Assembly: GCA_015146655.1 (NCBI GenBank)
Contig: VKHL01000037.1
Location: 124,001-188,000 of the forward strand
Direction: 5' to 3'
Length of the DNA: 64,000 bases
From: Ochromonas danica
Lineage: Eukaryota > Sar > Chrysophyceae > Chromulinales > Chromulinaceae
Part shown: positions 57,006 to 64,000 of the stretch, in pieces
How the letters are laid out: every line of letters begins with the position of its first letter
How positions within the stretch are numbered: the first letter of the stretch is position 1
The notes under the pieces: generated by a model
What the model was told of the DNA's origin: nothing
What the model saw: the letters and a program-made list of their open reading frames with translations, nothing else
The model's database searches: none
Translations under genes and position numbers: made by a program

Positions 57006-60000
57006 CTAAACTACAGTTAGAAGGAGTTCGTATTCTTGATCGCATCCAATGTAGCTATCACAGATTAGATAGAGATTAAGGTTATAATCTCCCGGAGATT
57101 CAGGAGCGGTAAACTCCAGCACGGCCTGCAACACATTCAAAGCGAGCAATTAAAAGCAATAAATACAATCATCAGTTAAATTCTCACCTTAAACTCCACA
57201 TTAGCGACAAATCGCTTGACCGAGTAAAGAATATTTGACGAAGGATCGCCGACCACAATCCACCAGGCCTCTTTCTTTGTGAAGGGATACTGTGCGCTGA
57301 CAACTGTTGGATCAAACGCCGCGTCATCCTGGCTATCTCTTGTGCAAGTCACAGTAATGGAAATGGTTTCCTCGGCTGAGACGGTTGCATCGTAAGAGGT
57401 ACTGTAGGAGACCTGCATCACAGGATAGGCATTGCAAAACAAAGCTATTTCGGATAGCTGAGAGGGCGAGAACGCGAGAAGCTTCTCTCTCTCATCATCT
57501 TCCATGTCCAAGAGATCAAAAACAGTCTCCACGGGCGGATCACATACTTGCAGCCTTTTCACCAGATCAACAGAAAAATGGGGAATTTGCATCAAAGTTG
57601 GGTCAGAAACCTTCATGCCCTGTACAATGCATTGGGAGACTTCCATGGCCGCCAAGGCGGGCTTGAGCCAACCTTGAGATGAAATTACATCCACCAAAGC
57701 TTGGACCAACAGTACACCTTGCTTTAGGATCTGCAGTTGATCCACTCGAAGCTCACCGTTAGCTGGCACGCGATTGAACTGACTGTGTAAGAGCAATAGC
57801 GCTTTTTTCATTCTAATATCTGCACCAGCATTCTCCCAATTGGGGGCAAAATCCATTCCAAGACTCCCTGCCAAAGCTGATAGCAACTGCTCTTCTCCTA
57901 ACCGCAAAGGCTGAGACACTTCATTTACAGCGGCCAGAATCTCCGTGATTGCTTTGAACTTCGACTTACTGGTCACACTTGAAGAGAACAGTTCCACTGT
58001 AGTATAGGATACGCTATAAAAGGCGGCTATCATGCCCAGATTGAGAGGACTGAGATCCATGTCATTTTCCACAGCCAAACATTTGCTCTCTTCCAAATCA
58101 TTCACAGCAGATTCGATCAATTCTGAAAGATGATCGGAAAGTTGATGATGCCCTGCAGAACTGAGATTATAGTAGTTTGGATTTTGAGCTAGGCGTCGAT
58201 AATAAAAAGTCCACGTCAGGAAATCCACAGCATCCGCTTTGGAAGTAATGGTCTGCGAGACTACCTCAGCATTGAGAAAATCATGCAAAGCATGGTCCAT
58301 ATGACTTTCGAGAGGGACAAGATCGTGCAGAAAAGTTCTTAGCCGCTCCTTGCGAGAAGAGTGACAGAAAATTGCACACTTCCCACGCGTATCGGCATGC
58401 CCGGCTCTTGAGACCATTTGCCAGATTTCGTTCACGCGAAGATCAACAAAACGATCACTTGCGCCATCATACACAACAGTATCCAAAATCAGGACAGTAG
58501 GCGCCCAAGTCGAAATCTTGAAAGCCATTGAATAAGGAATAATAAGAACTTTGAAACCATTGTTGGAGAACAGAGTTTCCAACACATTCATGTCCACCTT
58601 TTCCATGCTGTCATAAAGATATCCTACACCATACTCCAAGGTTTGAGCAAGAGCTTTGTCTTGGAATGGAGAGCTCTCTAGACCAAGTTCCTTCAAAGAC
58701 GACTTAAAATGTTCCTCTTTACCAGTAGCTTCCACCTGAGTGATAATATCAATAGCAAGCATCTGCGCATGTTTACGAGAAGGGGCAAAAACCAGAGTAC
58801 GCTCCCCAGATAGGACTGCGCTAATGATCATTCTAAGAGCAGGTTTTTGCACCGCTTGCAAGCGATTACTGTAGTCGATTTCATCTACTCCATGAATTCG
58901 CACATCCAGAGAAAAAGGTCTAGCATTCGGAGGGAAATTAAAGACGGCACTTGAAGCAGCGCCAATAACATCTCCTACATCTTTGGCGTTCGCGATGCAG
59001 TAAGATAGTCCCACAATACGAGCAGAATTCTGTAGTTGAGTAATCATAAATCGCGTCCGAGCTAGAGCAATCTCTAGGCAGGCTCCGCCTTCGCTCCCAA
59101 TCGAGTGCAAATCATCGAACACAAATAGCTGGATTGTACGAAAGATCTTCCTCTGTCTCCATTTCCTGCTCAAAGACTCCCAAACTGAAGGGGAAGAAAT
59201 GACTACTTGAGCACTTTTCATCAATTCTAGATCTCTCAATTGGTCTCCTTCCAACAAAGCCACAGAAACCGACAGTTTTTGAAATCTGTGGCACCAATCC
59301 TTATAGCGAACCTCAGCTTGATCCTGATTACAAGGAATATAAATTATCTTCCCAGGGCCGAGAGATAGTGCTCTGAGAATCGCCAACTCGCCGCATAACG
59401 TTTTTCCAGATCCATGTGGAGCACAGACCAGCACATTTGCGTCATTTTCGTACAATGCGATGTAGCACTGTGTCTGTACAGGATTCAAATATTGGATAGG
59501 AGCAAAGAAGTCAGAAATATCAGAATTTTTCAAAGAGGCAATAGGCAAGGCTTGGAGATCAAGCAACTCGGAAGGAGGTGGGAACTTCGGAGGCAAAACC
59601 AACCTCCTAAATGAAACAGGCGCACAGACCGTAGAGTGCAGCCAGCGATCAGCCATCACAGTTATAAAGTAATGTGGAGGTCTGGGCTCAAACAAAGGCA
59701 CAGTGAAGTCTAGAAAGTATTCCGCAGTTCTTGATCGAACCATGATGGGCTCTGAATATAGAATATGTTCACGATCTGCATCTTCCACAAAAAGCCAGAA
59801 CAGCATAGCTCGTCCATGAATCTGATCGTTTAACTCGAAGTCTAACTCAGATGTAACTTCGAAACGCAATAATGAGCGACTGAGTGGATAAACATTAACA
59901 TTGAGCTTCAGCTTTGGGATCATATGCACGAACTTGTGCAGCGTTTTGCCCATCTTTGGGATCTTAACTAACTCACCCAAATCTTGAGGAGAAAGGTCGG

Positions 60001-63000
60001 CATACTTGTCCCACGAAATTGTGCTAATCTTCTCCAGCTTGCGAGAAATTACATCAGGAATAGCAGCGAATTGTCTCAAGCTGCACTGTGATTTCCACAT
60101 CCTTCTTTCCGTCATGATGCAGAGCTCTAACAAACGTACAGCTAAAGCTGCCCATTCCTTCTTCAAGGCTATCTCAAATAAAGCTCTCAAAATACGGCAA
60201 GCTGATTGTTGGATGTATTGCATATCTGCCAAAAGAGCAAACCCCTGTTCAGCGAAGGAAAAGTTACACACGTGTGATGCAACAATCCATGACAACTATT
60301 CTATATTTTCTTACCTCCAATTTTAGCCGCGAAATATAAGCTTGAAGCAAGACATTGATTTTAGCTGAAGGCTCTTCCACGGACTCCTTGATGGGAATCG
60401 GCACGCGATAAATCAGGCTTCTCAACTCAATCTTTTCCTCGTCTCGTACATGGATGTGTTTAAACTCAGCAGATAAGCTAAATAGTCTGAACACCTCTAC
60501 TTCATTCATAGAGGAACGCAAATTCTCATTGTAGAGAGCAAGACTCTCCGCGGTGATATAGTAGTAACTAGCAATTTTGCCGAGGTAGGAAGAAGCCACA
60601 GCACCAGTCCTTCGATCATATTTTGCCAAGCCAGTTTTATCCAAACTCACAAGGGCAGCGTGAGCAAAATTGCTTCTAGCACGAATAAAGGTGGGATCAT
60701 TGGCGATATCATCCTCCGAGCAACCATACATGAGTGGCCGTCGCAACATGCGAACAAAGAAATAAGAATAACCCAACCATTCAACCGCTTCATCCAAAGA
60801 AGATACAGTACCTAATACTATTTCTGCGTTCAGTATGTCTGGAAGGCGACTGACGAGATGGCTCTCAATGGGCAACTGTTGATTCATGAGAGATAGGTAA
60901 TACTGCAGCTCGGAATGATCAGTGATGATTATTCCTTCACCTTCCGAATCTAGACCATATCTCCCTGCTCTACCCATCATTTGAAGGATATCTAAGGGAG
61001 ATAATTCGGTCCATCTGCCTAAGTTAGGGGAGTACATTTGAGTGCCTTTGATGATTACTGTTCGACAAGGCAGGTTCACGCCCCATGCAAGTGTCGCCGT
61101 CGAAATTAAAACTTTGATGTGTTTGTCTGCAAACAAATCTTCCACCAACGTACGATCCGACCTTGCAAGACCTGCATGGTGCACGGCAAAGCCATACGAA
61201 AGAAGTTCCTTGAGATCTGCATTCTTGGCATTGCCTGCTTCAACCTTAAGAATCTCGTGAGATGCACTACCTTCTTGAAGAAAGCGCGACAGAGTATCAT
61301 TATCGGCTGCCATATCTCTCAAAGCCCTAGCAGTCTTCACTGTATCGGCGCGAGAGTGAGTAAAGATCAGCAGCTGGTTTTTGGTTCCATGAACCAAGGC
61401 CTTCTCATAGCAGATTTCATTCATCAATTGAACTCTTTTTAACGCTTTCTTCTCCATAACACCAATGAATTGCTGTTGGAGAGGAACTGGTCGATAGCTG
61501 TTGTCGAAAAAGTGTAAATCCTGAGGTTTGACATGTAGGAAGGCTGCAACGTCTTTATAATTGGGCAAAGTTGCAGATAGACCAACCAATCGAACAGGAG
61601 AATGCGTAGACTCTGCATTTCTAATCATGCGGGCAACCAAAGCCTCTAACACAGGGCCGCGATCGTCATGCAACAGATGTACTTCATCGATGATAACCAA
61701 TCGCACCACCTGAGCAAAACTCCTCTCAGTCACTTTACGAGTGACAATATCCCATTTCTCTGGGGTAGTCACGATAACTTGAGTATCAACGATCTCCTGT
61801 CTACTAAGACTCTGATCTCCAGAGAGCTCTCGAACTTGCATGTTGAGGGGTGCAAGGCGTTTGCCAAATGTCAGTACACACTCCTGCACCAGAGCCTTCA
61901 TAGGAGCAATGTACACAATTTTAAAATCCTTTGTGTTGATTTTCCCATCAGCTCCTCGAAAGCGATTGATCATACCCATCATACAAAGCAACGCGACATT
62001 GGTTTTGCCTGATCCCGTGGGAGCACATAGCAACATATTGTCTTCTCCATACAAAGCGGATCCCAACAGTTTAGATTGGACGCGGTTAAAATTTCTAATA
62101 CCTTCAAAAACAGGTTGCATCCAATCTGGCAAGTCGGTCACCTGTTCGAGCTTCTCTCCTTCCACAACAGCAGGCTTGAGGGCTGGAACGTGCACCTCCT
62201 CAAAGCCTTTTTTCTGCGCACGCCAGCTTTGTTCTGGCAAAGTGCAACGTGTGTTGCTCATCAAGTGACTGCCAGCAGAGAATGAATAATCATCTAGTTT
62301 GATTGTTTTATTAACTTGCTGTAGGGCTGAAGCACGACCTCCGACTGCAGCACCATCTTCATCTTCTTCAGTCATCACATTAAGATTCTTGGAGGAACTA
62401 GATACATTCTGGGAAGTAGGGCCTTTGTTGCTGCTGTCGTTAGACTTTTCATGAACCCATCCTCCAGCAGAAACCTTTTGGTTCAGCAGTGCCAGTATGC
62501 CTTGCGCTTCTCCACCTGCTTGTTGCATTTCTTCCTCTACACGCCTCCTCTCTTCAGCACTTTGAGCTTGCTTAAGTTTGATACAATAATATATCTTGGC
62601 CCGATTGCGCAGAAGAAATTTGATGAGATCAAACTTGTCAAAGTCCAGCAGAACAACGAGTTGGTTTTCACAAAGACGCTCATCTGCAGTAGCTAAGATA
62701 GCCAGAGCTTCCTCGGCTAAGCGAGAAGAAATAGTTGCCTCACTATAGTACTTGGACAGCTGTCTTTGCAACCAATAGGCATCAATATCATGCACATTAA
62801 TATCGGTCTGCAGGGAGGTGGAGGTTTGAGCGACAGCCACATCGCCACGGCCCTGTAATCGCGCATGCTCCTCCTCCATGACCACATCTCTTGAATCTTC
62901 TTCATCATCATCATCATCTTCATCATCTAACATGGCAGCAATATCATCATCGTCGTCGTCGAAAACAACAGCCATCTCTTCATCCACGGGGCGATCGCTT

Positions 63001-63563
63001 TGAACAGGCTGTGCTTGCACCTCATCTACGAAATCGGTCACCTTGCGGCTGATGGAAGTCAATTTAGACAATGAATTTAACTGTTGTCCAGTCAATTGCC
63101 GTATCTCGGACAGTTTTTGAGCCTCAGATAGGGAGGCATTCTTTAGCACAGTGAGCACTTCAGTGGTAGCGCTCACCAGAATGTCATGAGGCTGGTCTCC
63201 AACTATAGACCTGACTTCAACCAGCATTTCTTCAAATGCAGCACGGGTTTCCGCGGATTTTGGAACATAAGACAAGGTGGAATCGGTCTCCGGCAACTCC
63301 AATTTCGCTCTTGCCACTCGATGGGTTCCATCTTCATTCGACAGCCTAGCCTTCTTAGAAGGAGGGCGAGAAAAATCTTCTTCAGACCTAGTTATGCCTT
63401 GCAAGCGATCGCCCATTTTGAAAGTTCCAAGTTTTCCTCTCAAGCTCTCAACTTCACCTTTGCCCGCCTCGCGATTGCGGCGTCCGTCTCGCTCCGCCTC
63501 CAAGACCAAGTTCGAATTGGCACCATACTCATAGAGTTTGCTACGTAAAAACTCATCGGCCAT
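57006..63563 (-). CDS. BRR2: U5 snRNP helicase Brr2 / SNRNP200
   Basis: Ski2-like helicase that unwinds U4/U6 to activate the spliceosome. Three exons on the minus strand: 60315-63563, 57188-60244 and 57006-57125 (introns 70 and 62 nt), 2141 aa, the normal size. The N-terminal plug-like region is acidic. Cassette 1 has [35 protein letters not shown] and QMMGRAGR, so it is intact. The first Sec63 unit follows, with the intron falling in [18 protein letters not shown]. Cassette 2 keeps CAPHGSGKT but has VFDDLHSIG at motif II and [10 protein letters not shown] at motif VI, consistent with the known inactive C-terminal cassette. The last exon supplies the end of the second Sec63 unit ([23 protein letters not shown]). 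Confidence 0.96.
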
Positions 63564-63759
63564 GGTATAGATTACTGCAGGTCAGGATTCCTGTAAACTC
63601 TGAATGGGAAGCCTTGGCCATCCGCTCATAGCCCAGAGCAGAAAACGCGCTTTCGAACAAACGCGTTTCCACAGTTCCACTGACTTGAAACCGTTGTTTG
63701 AGGCGAGCAATCGATTCTTTCACTTTCTGGCGTGATTGGTAATATGTCTCTCTGAAAAG

Positions 63760-64000
63760 ATGATCAAACCATCAAAGAAAGCAGTAAATAAGAAAAAATT
63801 AAAATCTCTTGAATGGACTGATGAAGCCATCGCACAGTGTAGCGCATTGAATGGCGGGAGCGCGAATGCAGCCTCGACAATGTCTTTGCAGTTTGACGTC
63901 GATGGCCAGCAGGCGGAAGACTTCACCACCATGGAGTCCAAGATCGCTCGTGTACAAGCCCGTAAGAAAGAAGCAAGGGAGAGGGAAATGAGGTTTAAAA
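63760..64000 (+). CDS. Unidentified gene, 3'-partial
   Basis: An open frame starts at ATG 63760 and runs off the window end (about 80 codons). It begins with a lysine-rich stretch (MIKPSKKAVNKKKLKSLEW), continues with a Ser/Ala-rich linker and ends in a charged helix (KIARVQARKKEAREREMRF). I do not recognise it. The basic, coiled N-terminus would suit a nuclear or nucleolar protein. It is divergent from Brr2 with 196 bp between start codons. Confidence 0.55.
   Translation, partial: MIKPSKKAVNKKKLKSLEWTDEAIAQCSALNGGSANAASTMSLQFDVDGQQAEDFTTMESKIARVQARKKEAREREMRFK

Noticed and set aside
1-64000. tRNA, rRNA, CRISPR or virus-like elements
   Set aside because: I scanned for tRNA T-arm/B-box patterns, regularly spaced repeats, reverse transcriptase, integrase and capsid motifs and saw none; a covariance-model search would be needed to exclude divergent RNAs.

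Overview
The window is a gene-dense nuclear segment from a unicellular eukaryote, most likely a photosynthetic stramenopile (ochrophyte) or another alga with a red-type complex plastid. Three proteins (a PsbP-family protein, a DEAD-box helicase and a multi-membrane-span protein) begin with a signal peptide followed closely by phenylalanine, the usual pattern of a bipartite plastid-targeting presequence in such algae. A triose-phosphate/phosphate translocator homologue supports this. A 63-aa RIIa-domain protein hints at a flagellate. I reconstructed 42 introns; all are GT-AG and 53-105 nt long.

Layout. 1-7103: topoisomerase III (5' end outside the window), guanylate kinase, a RING/WW/RanBP2-finger protein (-), a PsbP-family protein and an SLC35E3-like transporter. 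7185-13567: Rab1 (-), a PH-ankyrin-FYVE protein, a plastid-type membrane protein with an internal duplication (-) and a small PET100-like gene. 13695-21642: aspartokinase/homoserine dehydrogenase (-), plastid DEAD-box helicase (-) and UTP21/WDR36. 21935-27730: an EVE-domain protein, a small probably mitochondrial protein (-), a stand-alone OvoA-C-type methyltransferase, the RIIa mini-gene (-), a COPI-associated membrane protein and a SET-domain lysine methyltransferase. 28176-34645: a very large fusion carrying macro, Nudix, ADP-ribosyltransferase, DEAH-helicase and nucleotidyltransferase modules. 34968-42633: a C2-GRAM-VASt (Aster-like) protein, an LRR protein, an ELMO-domain protein (-) and an amino-acid permease. 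42634-45300: the only clearly repeat-rich stretch, with a diverged tandem duplication and a 1.6-kb DNA transposon with 42-bp terminal inverted repeats. 45301-64000: a triose-phosphate-type translocator (-), NDUFA9, Prp2/DHX16, a membrane sulfotransferase (-), an LC8-type dynein light chain, a Vps5-like sorting nexin, an IQ-motif protein (-), Brr2/SNRNP200 (-) and the start of an unidentified gene.

Most genes are ordinary housekeeping functions: RNA splicing and ribosome biogenesis (Prp2, Brr2, UTP21), membrane traffic (Rab1, FYVE, SNX, Aster, COPI-associated), respiration (NDUFA9, PET100), plastid function and amino-acid synthesis. Ten neighbouring pairs are divergent with only about 100-410 bp between start codons, so shared bidirectional promoters are likely. 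The outlier is the 28.2-34.6 kb gene. It joins enzymes that would add, recognise or remove, and hydrolyse ADP-ribose to an RNA-helicase core and an RNA-end-type nucleotidyltransferase, and it is the best candidate for a previously undescribed system. No rRNA, tRNA, CRISPR array or virus-like element was seen.
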